NCBI GenBank assembly: GCA_020086605.1 | Contig: JACBWW010000008.1 | Coordinates: 13,178,975 to 13,242,974 of the forward strand | DNA: 64,000 nt | Direction of reading: 5' to 3' | Origin: Lanius collurio | Taxonomy: Eukaryota > Chordata > Aves > Passeriformes > Laniidae | Shown: positions 49,126 to 61,960 of the stretch, in pieces | How positions within the stretch are numbered: the first letter of the stretch is position 1 | How the letters are laid out: each line of letters opens with the position of its first letter | Notes under the pieces: model-generated | Database searches by the model: none | The model's input: the letters and a program-made list of their open reading frames with translations, nothing else | What the model was told of the DNA's origin: nothing | Program-made: the position numbers and the translations under genes

Positions 49126-52100
49126 CCTTTGCCCGAAGACTGATTTTGGTACAAGGGATCTGAATTTTCTTGGAGAAAACATCTTCCATTATCTCTTAGA
49201 AAGATGTTACTGTGTGTGATTTTTCAAGTGTGGTATTCCAAGAAAAATATTTTGAGACTAAATATTCCACAAAAATATTTTGGCTGCCTATAAACAGCAT
49301 GGAGAGAAGCATCCCATTGAGCTATCAAGTATTATGTAATGGCTCAAAGGTCAGTTGGCAAAGAGATTCTCCACAAGTGGCTTCTCCTCAGAAGTGAGAG
49401 CAGGGACACCTATTCTATGTCCACATATAAGGACTAGTTTAGATACCAGTAAATCTCGCTGTAATTCAGATGAGGTTAATGCAATTGCATTCAATGTGAA
49501 TTTGGCTTAGAATCTGTCAATATAGAGGTTTGTTGGAGAGAAAGGGCTATAAAAGTAATTGATCTTCTTCTTCTCTCTGATTATTTTCTCTCTGATTTTA
49601 AATAGTCCTATCTACATTGATCAATAAACAAGTATTTGGCTAGAAAATCTGTGACCTTCTAGGGTTCCAAGCATTCAGTGACACTAAAAACCTGTATTAA
49701 GATAGAACATATATGGTCAGCCTTGGAAGGTATTATCAGGTTTATTAACATAGAAAATTTCAGGTGAATGTGTTTGTCAGTACCATAAATTTAAAAAAAT
49801 CACATCCATTTTGTGAGTGTATACCTACCTTATCAAACCTTATAAAGGTTATAAAGGCAACACTTTTAACCTTTTTTCACCTTTAAAGAGAAAAAATGTA
49901 TTTTCCATATGTACCTTTTAATCTTTTGTAGACATTACATTTGCTTGCTGAGCAGATGACCCCTATGGGCAACAGCAAGTATACACTTCCAAGTTCATTC
50001 TTTGCTGTTCTAAATTAACAAATAGATTCCTAAGTTTAACATGTTTCATAGGGTTTCCCAAGTTGGGTGGGCCAAGACTGTTGCAGCAAAAATTCAGCTC
50101 ATTTCATTTGCTGCCCATTTGTTGAGAAAAGTGAAGAGCCTTTTATGTTAGTCTTTGATAATTTTTTTGGTCCATTCAGCTGGAATGCTAATTCCTTTCC
50201 TTGAAATGAGCTGAAAAGAAAAAAAACCAAACCAACGTGGACATGAAGAAGTGACGATGCCTTTCCTAAAAACATGAAAAGGTGGTCTAAGCATTAGACT
50301 CTATTTGGAAACAACTAGCAGTGTTTGCTAAAACGGATCAAAATTTATTCAACTTCTGTTTCCTCAAATTAAATTCTATATTCTGTTCACATCTGAACTT
50401 GAAGGAGAGTCTAAGTCATTATTATTTGCAATTGTAAAGATCTAAAAATTTTACTTAGTACATGATCTTAAGGATCTGAGCCATCTTCTGTTCCATAAAT
50501 ACACTTCTTAAACTTTGAATATCTAAACAGATATATTTAGCCCTGTATTTCTAAGAATTCTTAGTAGAAGACATATTCCAGTTGAATGCAGTAGGTACCT
50601 GTATTAAAAAAATAATTAAGGGATAAGTCCTTGTATGTCTTGAACAACCAATCACAGACTCCAGAAGGTTAAAAGATAATGCCATCAGGGTGTTTCTGTG
50701 TCTTTGCTCAGAAAAACTAGAAGGCAAGGAAGGAAAAAAATCCTCTACCCAATTGGCCAAACACATTTTAAGAAACAGATATTTGGAAAACAGGTGTTAA
50801 TTAGATTAAAATTAACAAAACGTAAATATCCGATATGGTATTTACGGGAGTTGTGGCTTGGCTACCCACTGTCTGTCCATGACCATGTCTGTTCAGGAAG
50901 CTAGTAGCTCTCCAACATGTGGCACTACTCATTAGTAGTCTGGAATGCTTTAGTCCTGGACACCTTACGTCCTGAAGGCAGTTTTGTGTGGAGTGCTGCT
51001 TGTTTTGTACTAACTTCCTTTGTAGAAACAAAGAGACTCCTGGAAATTCTCTTTCAGTTGACATTTGTTAAATGGCTAAAAAAAGGCACTTTTTTCTGAT
51101 ATAAAATAGCATTACAGTGTTGATTATGGATCTGGAACAACCAATTACAAGAACTAAAAAAAAATACTGAGAATTGCTCTGAGACATCTTTTGACTGAAG
51201 TGACTCAGTAACAATTCAAGGGTAACCCATTCAGAGTGATTTTCTTTACTATATAAAATTAATTGTTTGTCCTACCAGTTGCTTTAGAAAATATTAGTGG
51301 ACTTTGATTTGTAAAAATTCAGAAAATGTCTTTCAGATCCCCAGCTGGGATTGGAATTCATTACCTGTGAGTAATGGTTATTTCTCAGCAAGGGTTATTG
51401 CTCACCCTTTTGCTTAGGAAGATGACTGAATTGCTTGCTGTATGTTGTTTTTGCTCCACACAGCATGGAAAACTTTAAATGTTACTTACCATTTTCCTTC
51501 TCATTTTAAATGTTTCAGTTCAATTTCAGCTACAGTTTCATTGCAGAAAACTACCAGAAGTCACAAAATTGATTTCAGTTCTTTTCTTTTCTGTCTTTAG
51601 CAAATGTTTATTATTCGTGTGGTCATACAGAACAGCATAGAAGATTCCTAGCTGTAACCAGCTGTACAAAATAATTAAGTAGAATGACACACTACTGCCA
51701 TTCTACTAACCTAGCAGATGGGGAAATTGTTTCTTTCTAGGAAATAAGTAAATTCTCAGAAAAACAAGTTTTCACTGGTGAAATTACTTGCTAATTTCTG
51801 TATTATTGCAACAAATGAGCATGATGACTCCTCTGTAGTCCGAAGGAAGAAAATATGTTTTCCAGTATTTGGGAAACTATTGCAAACCAACTTCTTTCAA
51901 TATATGGGCTACTCTCTAACATAGGTTTTGCTCATAAAAATCATGTAAGTCATTTTATTGTGTACACTTGCTGAAATATGAAGACCTCAAGGGTATGACC
52001 TGAAATGTGGTAACATCCCACTTGGTGTTTTAGGGGATATTGTGGTAGAGATAGGAGTAAAATATTTCCTGAATCTTAAAGACTTCCCATGTGCTTGCTT

Positions 52101-52184
52101 CAGGTACAGTGTCTCATAACAGAATGACTACAGATGCCAGCCAGTGAAGAAAGACCCTGTCAGACCCACGGTCTTGGAGGTGGC
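49126..52184. other. AT-rich stretch, no recognised gene
   Basis: No mobile element recognised. A possible 30-nt microexon at 51337-51366 was considered and not accepted. Confidence 0.55.
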
Positions 52185-52547
52185 TGGGGCACATGAAGCG
52201 TAAGGAGAGGCTGTGAACTTGCTCAGCTGGGGAGAGAAGGCCAAAGGAAGAGAGGGAAACCTAATTGCTGTCTTTCATCATCTAATGAGTGATCATTAAG
52301 AATGTGGAGTCAGGAAACAGAACGGAAATTTCAATAAGATAGAAGGAAGAAATTCTTCCTTCACTCTGTGGGTGGTAAAGTGGGTGCTCAGGAATGCTGT
52401 GACACCTCTGTCCTTGGAGACTCTCAAAATTTGCCTGGACATGGCTCTGGGCAACCTGATTAATTTTGAAGCTAGTCTTTCTTTCAGCAGGAGGCTAGAG
52501 TAGATGTCCAAAAGTCCATTCATACCTTCATTATTCTATTATTCTAC
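52185..52547 (+). mobile_element. Old CR1 3' fragment
   Basis: It holds a recognisable but decayed CR1 tail: GAGAGAAGGCCAAAGGAAGA, AGGAAGAAATTCTTCCTTCA, GACACCTCTGTCCTTGGAGA and GCCTGGACATGGCTCTGGGC. The terminus is TTATTCTATTATTCTAC. Confidence 0.8.
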
Positions 52548-55500
52548 ATATATACAAGACTACTGATATAAAAACATGTACATCTTAAAATTAATAAATC
52601 TCCCTCCTCTGTGAGCCTTTCTATTGTCATCAGAAGAGTATGTGGCCAAGATGAGCATTTATTTTTGCTATCACGTACAAATGCAGACTATATACACCTA
52701 GAAGGGATGGATTTATGGTTTGAGAGGGAATTTGACTACTAAAAGCAAAATACTCTGCCCTGTTAATCTGTATTTGTAAAATTTCTCTTATTTGGCTGGA
52801 AATACTGGCATGGACTGAGATGCAAAATCCAGATAACAGCATTAATCAAAAAATGCATTTAGCTGAAAAATTACATTATTTGTTCTATTGTTTAAAGGCC
52901 AAATTGTAGAACTGCAGAATAATTTACTTCTCTATTTATGGAGATATTGTAGCTTATAGTGTCAGTTCATAGCTGGTCATTATTTAGCTTTTTAGCTAGT
53001 TTTCTCTTCCTAGGGAACAACAGGAGTACACAGAAAGAATTTGAGTAGAAGTTGCTAGACTTCATAGTAAAAAAGTTACTCTAAGATTGAAATAATATAT
53101 TGAATAAATCTCCCCACATGGGCTCAGGAAACATGAAGATTTTAGTGTTTTGTGGCTTTTTACCTGCCAAAATTACTTTGTGCTAGTGGTGAGATAGAAA
53201 GTTTACCTGCATTATCCAAGTTCTAACAGACATAGTTAGTTCTTTCCTTCTCATAGAAGTACATGAGGATTTTTGCATCCTGTGCTGAAAAGTTTTTCCT
53301 GATTGTAGTGGCATAAGAGCTTTGGCTCATTTTCTTCAAAGTTTTCTAATATGATTAATCTTAAAAGTAATGCACTCATGTGCATGATTTAATTTTTTAA
53401 AAATAATCATTTTACCAGTTCTGTGGCCAATGTTGTACAGAAGCAGACTGTGGGAATTCAAAACACAGAAATGTCATTTTTAAGAAAACATCCAGTGAAG
53501 GTTGTTGCCCTTATATGTACATATATATATTTATATGCACATATATATGTAATATACATAATCTTATTTATTACTAAGGAGTTGCTTATGTGAATTATTT
53601 ACTCAAGGGCATAGGTTCTTGTAGAATAAGACCACTTGGTTGATAAAGTAGAAATGTTGTGGCAAGAAAGTTTTGACAGAGAAAAACTCTGCCAGGACAC
53701 GGGTAGGAAATGGAGCTGAATTATCAATGAAAGCTTTTTTCAGTCAAATAATAATGATTCTTTATTAAATATAATGTATTTTAGGTCCATTTTATTTGTG
53801 GTTATTTGGTAAAAATATTTTTTTCCCGAGTGGGAAAATTTGTTTTATATTGTCTTTTTTATACATGAAAAAAAATGGAATCCATTATGTATATCTGTAT
53901 TTTAATATCTAGGAATAGGATTGAGCTGTGGGTTCCAATACACTGCCTTCCTCCACTTCTGTGACTGGGAAAATAAACTACTGTTGGCTTAAGTATCCTT
54001 TCACTGGTTGAACTCCACGCTAGTAATTTTTAAAAAAATTATTGCTTATGTTAGAATATTAAAATAAATTTAATTTAATATTTTAAGATAGTGGAAGTAG
54101 TAATTCTGTGCTGTCTTCTGCCTTTCACATTTTGATAATGAGGATTTTTAATTAGGAAGCTATTTTTAATCAATAAAATTTCCTAAGAAAGTGTATGGCA
54201 TGCATAGCTGGAATAGAGTTGATAAAAAAGGAAAAGTCACTGTACTTTTAAGGGCTTTGTGAAAATGTAGAGGTCTTTTAAAAGATCCAGGTAAGTGTTA
54301 AAAGTACCATTAAGAAAACCTGTTACCTGCTGGTCTAACAGGGCTATAAGAGCATAGAATGCAAGGGTTATGTGTTGCTGCGTGTGTGACCCACTGAAAG
54401 CTGTAGAGAGGCCAGGAGAGCACATGCAGTGGACAGAAAAGATATGCTGATACAAATCCCTGTGAAATTTTGGGTTAAATTAAAAGCTGCCTTTCCTTCA
54501 TGGGGAGGTCCCTCGCTGTAGGGGTGCAAGCACTGAGCATTGTATCAACTATACAATCTACAAAACTGTTTTCAGTGAAAGCTGATGCAAAGATATTCAA
54601 GGAATTAAGAGCTTAATATGACCTATATCCCGAGGCCACCACAATGTGATACTTTTTAAAAGCTGATTAAACTATAATCAATAACTAATTGGCTGACAAA
54701 GCAAGAATTTATCTTCTAAAATTGCTTTGCTTATTAAATTAAAAAATTTATGACATCTGAGTATTTTCCTTTTTTTTTCCCCACAAAAAGAAAATTATTT
54801 TTAGACCATGGCTGCTATGGTATACTGGGCCTTAATTTGGACTTAATTTGCTGTTTATTTTGCCTGTTTTGGACATATACCTCTACACACATGAGTGGGT
54901 TGTTTCTTCTTATGCTGTCTTCAGATTTCCCAGCCACAGACTATGCAAGAAACCTGCTTGGAGTGTAACACCAATTTCTTTCATTAGTCAGCTGGCACTG
55001 GTGGCATGCAGATAATTTTCTGTCTTTGAACCAAAAATATTACCTGATTTGAGTCATCTAGGGCCCCCACTGTGGGTGGATAAGGAGGGTCTTACTGTTT
55101 CTTTTGAATTAAAAAAACACCGATAATTATGGGCCAAGTCTGAAAAGGAGAAAGATGGAAATTCTTATAAATGCCTAGTAGTAACGTAGAACATTTAAAT
55201 AATGTGTGCCCAAGCATGAGGGTGAATTAGAACCACTGGAGAACCGCCCAAGTGCAAACAGTGTCCTTTAACATGCTCTGTGAGTGTATTTGAGGTGCTG
55301 ATAAGAGTATGATCCCCTTGTCAAGGGGTGTTATTGATGTGGCATTGCTTCTCTGAGTGACAAATCGTAGCAGTATCTTCAGTTAAACAGAAAGCACTCA
55401 TGAACATGGTACTACTGTGCAGGCTTTTGTTCTCGATTACCTGCTAAAGAGTCATGACTGGTTTTCTTCAAGGGCAATATCAGTAAAGAGCCAGAGTACA

Positions 55501-56677
55501 AAATAGGGATAATGATTAATCAGATGGAAGACATAAATTCAAGCGAAATTGCTTTAGAACACAGACAGGTCAGGATAGTACCTTCTTGACCTTTGCAGCA
55601 TCAGAGAGTTCAGTCTAGCTAAAGATAAAGCTAAGCTGTTGAAAAACTTAAATAATTCTTGCCTCTTGGGGAATGTATGGTTTTTAGGGATGGAACCAGT
55701 GAAGGGAGGTTCTGCCTTTTAAAACATGGAAATTATATGAAATGTTAAATACACTCTTTTTTAATGTTTTGCTTTATTGAATTATACAGAACCTTGGGGG
55801 TTAGGAGAAACCATTAATATGACTGTGTATCTCCTCCATGTAGTTCACATTGCTGTAATAAACTCCTTCTAGCAGGAAGACATACAATAAGAGGGAGGTA
55901 ATTTTTCATTATTAAGTAACTATTACTGATTTTGACATTTTTCCTCCCTCATGTTTTTATTCTAGTTCCTTGTAAAGAAAACCCTGTTAATGTGAATCAA
56001 GAAATTCACACTTTTGGTCTCAGCAGCTGGCAGAGATAGTATGTTAGGTCCTTGTCAGAACTGTGAGATTAACAGTTTTTCTGCTGTGCTCCATACCAAA
56101 GACTCAACCAATTTAAGACTTTTGACACCACTCATTCCAGAAATTGTCTAATGACTCCTACTCTGCTCTTTATATATGACAGAAGGTGCTGCTTTGATAA
56201 TATATGTAATATGCTACTTGAATGGCAGCACAGGAAATCAAACCCATGGCCCTGAGTGCAACAGTGCCACAGAGATTCTGTTGCTTCAGCCTTTGTCCTT
56301 TCAAGGGTTTCTTTCAACGATATTTTTCTTCTTGAGTCATGATATAAAAATGCTGAAGTGCTACAATTCATACTCCCAGTCAATGTTAAACATTATGCAG
56401 AATTTTAAGTTTTTGCTGATGTGTTTTTAGCATGCACTCCTAGAAAACTACTGAAGATAATAATTATATAAAAGGTAATACCTGTCCATTGCAAGTCCCT
56501 CTGGCTTCAGTGTGAGCATTCTAATTAATTCTAATCCAGTCTGAAATGTTCATCCTTAATGTTCCTTGCAAACACTCTTTTCAGACTTGAAGGGTGTGCT
56601 GCTGCTTGATGTGGCAGAACAAAAAAATGAGACCACAGAGAGGTAGTAAACGCTTGATGCTAAAAAGTGCAGCTCAG
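52548..56677. other. AT-rich stretch, no recognised gene
   Basis: An AT/AC-rich simple tract lies at about 53512-53558. Nothing else is recognised. Confidence 0.55.
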
Positions 56678-57344
56678 TAAAGTAATAAGGCTGGGGTTTC
56701 TCCCGGCCGGTGCTGGCTGGGGTCTGAGGCTCAGACCCAAGAAGCCGTGGCCGGCCTGGAGAGGTGATCCCGTGAGGAACCATCTGCAGAGGTGATCCCG
56801 TGAGGAACCGTCTCCCAGGGGGTCGTAGCTTCTCTCAGCTCTCGTCCGGGGCTGCCTGCAGAGGTGCCTGGCTCAGCAGCCATCAGCTCTTAGTGATTCA
56901 GGGAGTGATTTCAGCTCTGCTCTGCAAGGCAAACCCCCAGGCCAGGCCCGGACAGAGAGAGGAGAAGACTCTCTGGTGATTCCGCAGAAGTCGCTTTATT
57001 CTTCCATCTTCCACGAAGGGGTGACCAGAGACGAATCCTCTCCCGACTCGGGGCAGAGGGGTCTCTTTTATGGGGGTACAGAGGTGGGTGTGAAAGGGTG
57101 AGAAACCAATGGGTATTAGGGTATTTTACACATAGTTTTCTAGAGAATCATGGGTCTGTCTTCTCTCACTGTAACCAAAAACTGGCTTTCCCCAAGAGGG
57201 GCCTGCAGGGGGAGTGTGTAACCTCCTTATCTCCAGGCCTTCCTGCCAGGGCAGGGGCTTGTCAGACCCCATGTCTGGAGATTGTGCAGTTTCCCTTATG
57301 TAACAAGGGCTTCCTGCCAGGACAGGGGCCTGTCAGACCCTACA
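56678..57344 (-). mobile_element. Solo ERV LTR, minus strand
   Basis: Read on the minus strand from 57344, it begins TGTAGGGTCTGACAGGCC. It has a U3-like part with two copies of a 33-bp repeat (57309-57342 and 57238-57270), and an ATTGG (inverted CCAAT) motif whose plus-strand CCAAT lies at 57106-57110. A TATA-like CATAAAAGA follows at 57072-57064, then an AATAAA signal at 57000-56995 and a GC-rich U5-like part. The 6-mer GCTCAG (part of a shared 10-mer CAGCTCAGTA) flanks both sides (56672-56677 and 57345-57350), consistent with a target duplication. The minus-strand 3' end reads TTTA instead of the usual CA. There is no internal coding region, so it is a solo LTR, from a different family than the provirus at 61309. 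Confidence 0.7.
56760..56815. repeat. 28-bp tandem duplication inside the LTR
   Basis: Two 28-bp units beginning AGAGGTGATCCCGTGAGGAA differ at only a few bases, in the U5-like part of the solo LTR. Confidence 0.95.
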
Positions 57345-57355
57345 GCTCAGTAGCT

Positions 57356-57658
57356 GAAATGTGTGGGGGTGCCTCCCCTGAAATACCCAGGGTAGGGACC
57401 CTGCAGGGTACGAGTCTGTCCCTGTCCCTGCTCCCATGTCATGTGTGCCCCATACCTGTTCCTGATTGCTTGGGTTTGGGTGCCTGGGCCCGGGAAGAGA
57501 GCAGGGTCCCATGACTGGAGTCTGCCTGGGAACTCCAGCCATGCTGCTGGAGGAATAAATCATCTCTGAACATCTAAAGAAATATCGCTTCATATTTCCT
57601 TCCAATGTTCATCGCTGTCTTATACATGTTGTAAGGATTCCTCATTACAACAAAAATG
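57356..57658 (+). mobile_element. Solo ERV LTR related to the provirus LTRs
   Basis: The LTR proper is 57362-57652 (291 bp). It starts TGTGGGGGTGCC and ends CTCATTACAACA. Near-duplicate 6-mers flank it, GAAATG at 57356-57361 and AAAATG at 57653-57658, a class II-like duplication with one mismatch. An AATAAA signal is at 57554-57559. The segment AAATATCGCTTCATATTTCC and the adjoining end match the provirus LTRs at 61309-61604 and 63363-63664, while the U3 part is more diverged. It is therefore a related subfamily, inserted in the opposite orientation. Confidence 0.8.
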
Positions 57659-58084
57659 CAGTATATTCCCCTTGTCTGGACAGAAAGGAGAACTGAGAAT
57701 GTCTGTTTGTATACCACAGTTGATACATATATCAAAAAATGGGGTTTCTAACTAGCCATTCTGGTAACAGCTGTAGTCAGAGATTGCTAATGAAAAATAC
57801 TGCCACGTTTTCCCATGGGTGTCTTTGGCTATTCCTACTTGTCTTCCAGATTTTAATTTTGGTCCCAAGAGGCCTTATAATTTTGAGTATACTGTTCTGT
57901 ATGCATAAAACTGTTTTCAAATTTTGGATCTCTAGGGTCTAGAGATCCCTTCAACATTTCCAGTAGAGGGACAGACCTGTATGTAGAGAATTTTAGCCTG
58001 CTGGCAGGAGCTTCACCATCAACTTTTGGTGACATTTCATGGTCCTAAGGATAGTCTGCAAATCAGGAATATGACCTTATTGTC
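57659..58084. other. Short non-coding stretch
   Basis: Nothing recognised. Confidence 0.5.
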
Positions 58085-58705
58085 TGTGAGGATGCTGTGT
58101 GTCCCAACAGAGTTTGTTAGCTCTGTGAGTCTCACTGGGACCCCTCACAAGCTCACAAGCACTTCCTGCCTGCTGGTTCAGGACCTCTAGGTAGATCAGG
58201 CTTCAGTCTTCATGAGAGTTGCCAGGGAATATCAACTATGAGACTGCTGCAGGAGAGAAGAGAGGACAGGAGATGAGGGGGATCACAGTGTGGACAGGGC
58301 TGTGCATTGTCCTGAGGCAGAGTATGGTGACAGAAACAGTTTTCATCAACACTCTGGTGCTCATCAGGCAAGGTAGGGCAGTGTTACATCCACGATCACT
58401 CAGGGAAATCCAGCCTGAGATTCAGGAACAGCAGGGGATTGCACACAGGTAGCCCATAGTGAAGCTCAGGCAGATTTGGGGTGGCTGGGTCTGAGCTTAA
58501 GAGGGAACTTGAGCCCATGGCAGAAGATCTGGGTGTTGGGAGGGGTTACTGTGTGAGGCTGGGCAGGTGATTTAGGCCTATTGATGCACTTGGAGCCCTG
58601 ACAGCCAATTAAAACTACAAGAGAAGAAGGCCAATCAGTTTCAAAGCAGAGAACTCCAGGAAGATGGTAAACTTCATGATTGGGTGTCAAATATTCTATA
58701 TACCA
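58085..58705 (+). other. Unclassified block with promoter-like motif cluster
   Basis: This block of about 600 bp is less AT-rich than its flanks. Near its right end it has CCAAT in AGCCAATTAA (about 58600) and GGCCAATCAG (about 58630), an inverted ATTGG (about 58678) and a TATA-like TCTATATACC (about 58694). This spacing resembles an LTR U3 or a weak promoter. No CpG enrichment, LTR termini or target duplications are seen. Confidence 0.2.
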
Positions 58706-61302
58706 GACTAAGAATTAGGCTAAGAATAAGATGGATTCTCAGTGAATCACAGAATTGTTCATGTCCAAAAAGCATAAATGTTGCCAGGTGCCATTCTGCT
58801 TTAAAATAAAATAAAAAAAATTTGGTATGACAGACTTTCTTTCTGAGAGATTTCAGCTCACCACACCTTTTTGTTGTGTAAATTCAAACATAGGGAACTG
58901 AACATGTTTTCAAATTGGCAAGTAGGTTGTTTTCAAAATAAGATGCAGAAACCTTGCTGAAATTGAAAAAAAAAAATTCACCAGCTCTTCTATCTTCATT
59001 TGCTGCCGTTATTTCCTGCTTTTAATGGCAGAGCACTGTGTTTATTCATTTGTGCCATCCATCTCTACATATTCTACCCAAGGGAAGAGAGACATACTGA
59101 GTGAGTGCTCAGATTGCATAATGTACTCTGAGATACAGATAAATCCCATTTTGTTAGAAGTCTAAGTTACTGGACCTAAAAAGCTTGGAACTGCTGCATT
59201 TTCAATAAAGATGTTATATCGTGGTTCCTTCTCACCTGTGTTATCAAGTCGACAAAATAAAAGCTTATGGAGTTAAGTGAACCAAGTAGTGGTGTAAAAT
59301 ATAAACTGCTAAAATATTATATTTGTGATTTAATGGGAGCCATATACCTGCAGGCACTTCGATTCATTTACTTGAAGTTTTCTCACACCTGCTAGAAAAC
59401 TGCATGTGCTAAGGCACATATGACCTGTGCAACCTGCAATAATAGTGTGGTTTAGGTTAAAAAAATGAAGATGTCTAGACAGAATATGACATAGTTTGGC
59501 TAAAATATGAGTTTATGGTAAGCATTACAAAGTCTGTTTTTCCCAGTGTGGAATTAAATGATGTAAACAATTTGTACAATTGTAAGTCAGGGCATCTTTA
59601 AGTAAAATACAGCTGGATTTTTAGAAGCAGTATTTGTATTTAGGGAGGATAGAGCAATCATTATTTCCTTTCTTACCTAGTTAAGGCCTGTTAGACAATG
59701 AGTCAGCCTTCATTGTGAAAAAGTAATTTCCACCTGAAACTGTTGCATTTCCTCACAGGGGGAGGTAAGATTTTATGAGTGTGCAGAACCACTTTTTTTA
59801 GTGCAGCAGAACTAGCACTTTACTTGAGTATCAGTTTCCGTAATCTTTAATAGCTGTGGTGTATCTAAAGATGAGAAATACATTACTGTGATCACAGCCC
59901 TCCAGTAAAAACACTGCATGTGACATGGTGCAGAAAACAGTACTAGGAAAACTCTAAAGAACCAGGATGAATTAGAAAAGATTGGTATACATGATTTGGA
60001 ATATACACAGTACAGTTTTTTTCAGTCTAATAATTTAGAAGGTATCCTGTTCTTTAAGAGTAATAGAGAAAATCTAAGGTGGATGTAAAACCAAATCACT
60101 TTACAAGAAGAAATCCATGAGTGTTGGTTTTTCTTGTACAAAAATGAAAACAATATATGATTGCAGGCTACTTTCAAAGTACAGTAATCTGTTCATTAAC
60201 CTATTTCTTTTATGTAAGATCCAAGATGTTTGAGCAGAGATCATAAACTTTTAATTACTTCAGAATGAAAAATTATAAAGCTTTTAATTTTGCTTTCTAG
60301 CGAAACTCATAGGACTTTTTTCCTATTTATATATCTTATAAATATTTAAATATATTTTGAGAACACTTTTACCTACGTACCTCTTACCTGCATATTATGA
60401 GGCTGTTTTTCCTACAACCCTCTGTGGATGTTTTTTCTGTCATTCTTGATTATTGCTGACTTCCCATATTGATGGATTTCCATGTCATAGAATATGAAAA
60501 TCATTGTTATTTCTTATGTGTAAGTATAATCTTATCAACTTTGTTATGGCCTCATTCTGTGTCATGATCTGTTCCTGACACATACAGCTTTTACCTCTGT
60601 AGTTACACAGCTTTCTATTTTGAGTCTGGATTTTTCCAAGTTGTTTTCTCTCAGAAGTAGTAAGTTTACGGAAAAAAACATTTCAAAGAGAAATGTGTTG
60701 AAATTACCAAATACTAATTTAAAAACATATTTTTATAGCTGCCCATGTCAAGTTTGGCAAGTGATCTATTTTTTCTGTGGTTAAATTGCCACTATTTCAA
60801 AGCAGGAAAGAGAAAATTTTTAAATACTCTGCCTGTGTAGTTTATCTAAGGAGTACATCTTAAAGGAAATTCTTGCACTTTTGAACATTAATAGTCTAAA
60901 GCATTTGTTTCATATTTCCTATATATCCTAATTAATTTGCAACAAGAAATATAAATGTTCTGTGTGATCTCATTTTACTTTTCAAAACAGAGCAAAAATA
61001 GCAGGTATAGTGGCAAATGTTTTTGCATTTCAAAATAACTAGAGATCAAACATTTTGAACTAGAGCAAAATCATAAAAATGTTGGCATTTTTATAGCAGA
61101 TGACAAGGACATGACAAAAATCTGATACATATTTCAGATCTGGGCAGCTCTGACATCTTTGCCCAGTGCTTCTCCAAAATGACATTTTTATGAAAACAGA
61201 AGACTCTTTTCTTTTCTCATATGGGTTATAGTTGCTTAAACAGTTTTAACTAACTATTTAGGGACATAAATGGTCACCCATCTCCTGGGGGATTGAGGTC
61301 TG
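58706..61302. other. AT-rich stretch, no recognised gene
   Basis: Nothing recognised up to the provirus target site. Confidence 0.6.
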
Positions 61303-61308
61303 CTGAAG

Positions 61309-61604
61309 TGTTGTAACGGGGAATGGTTACAACATGCATAAGACAGTGATGAATGCTGGAAGGAAATATGAAGCGATATTTCTATAGATGTTGATGGATG
61401 TTTATTTCCCTCCAGCCCCATCATGGCTGAGGTCCTGTGGCCGACTGACCTCACCATCACAAGGCTACCCCCTTCTTGCCAAGCCCAGGGAGCCCCCAAC
61501 AAGCAATCAGAAGACAGGCACAGGCCACATGTGACATGGGGACAGGGACAGGAGCAGACTCCAGGGTCCCTGTCCCCAGGACCTCGGGGAAAGGTACCTC
61601 AACA
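61309..61604 (-). repeat. 3' LTR of the provirus
   Basis: 296 bp. On the minus strand it starts TGTTGAGGTACC (from 61604) and ends CCGTTACAACA (61309). The AATAAA signal is at 61406-61401. The 53 bp read on the plus strand from 61358 (GGAAGGAAATATGAAGCGAT onwards) are identical to the 5' LTR; the remainder differs by roughly 15 percent or more by eye. Confidence 0.88.
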
Positions 61605-61833
61605 ATTCACCCTTTCTTTTTAAATAAAATAAGTATTGGCTACAGCTGGATAAACATAACAAAAACAATCTCCAAAAAAGAGAAGCCACTATCTTGAGTC
61701 CCCCAAATGTCCAGACAGGTTTTCTCTGGAGCATCTTAGGTCTGGCAGAACCCTCTGAACATGCTTCATGGGGAAACTGAGGCAGGAAAGGGTTTCTTCT
61801 ATTTGTACCTGTTGGAACTTTTAACAATGACAA
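61507..61833 (-). CDS. Unrecognised 108-codon frame with a hydrophobic segment, runs into the 3' LTR
   Basis: The frame starts at the ATG at 61833, crosses the polypurine tract and ends inside the 3' LTR. A hydrophobic stretch at about residues 48-70 (IVASLFWRLFLLCLSSCSQY) would suit a membrane segment and is followed by LKRK. Its place just before the 3' LTR is where the end of an envelope gene normally lies, so it may be a remnant of an envelope C-terminus. No disulfide motif or other envelope signature is seen, and the frame may be chance. Sure only of the open frame and the hydrophobic patch. Confidence 0.25.
   Translation of the reverse strand: MSLLKVPTGTNRRNPFLPQFPHEACSEGSARPKMLQRKPVWTFGGLKIVASLFWRLFLLCLSSCSQYLFYLKRKGELLRYLSPRSWGQGPWSLLLSLSPCHMWPVPVF
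61605..61621 (-). promoter_or_regulatory. Polypurine tract (plus-strand primer site)
   Basis: Minus-strand AAAAAGAAAGGGTGAAT abuts the TG of the 3' LTR, exactly where a retroviral polypurine tract belongs. This fixes the provirus orientation. Confidence 0.75.
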
Positions 61834-61960
61834 TTAATTTCTTCCCTCCCTCCTATTTATCCCCCCTTCGGTATCGGAGAGGAATTGTGGAGCAAGGGAG
61901 TTACATAGGGAAGCCATAGCGTGAAAAATGGATTAGGGATGAACTGGGGATGGGATGAAT

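Noticed and set aside
51337..51366. 30-nt microexon (TTTCAG acceptor, GTGAGT donor)
   Set aside because: The acceptor has a weak pyrimidine tract, and a 30-nt unit is too short to judge without RNA evidence.
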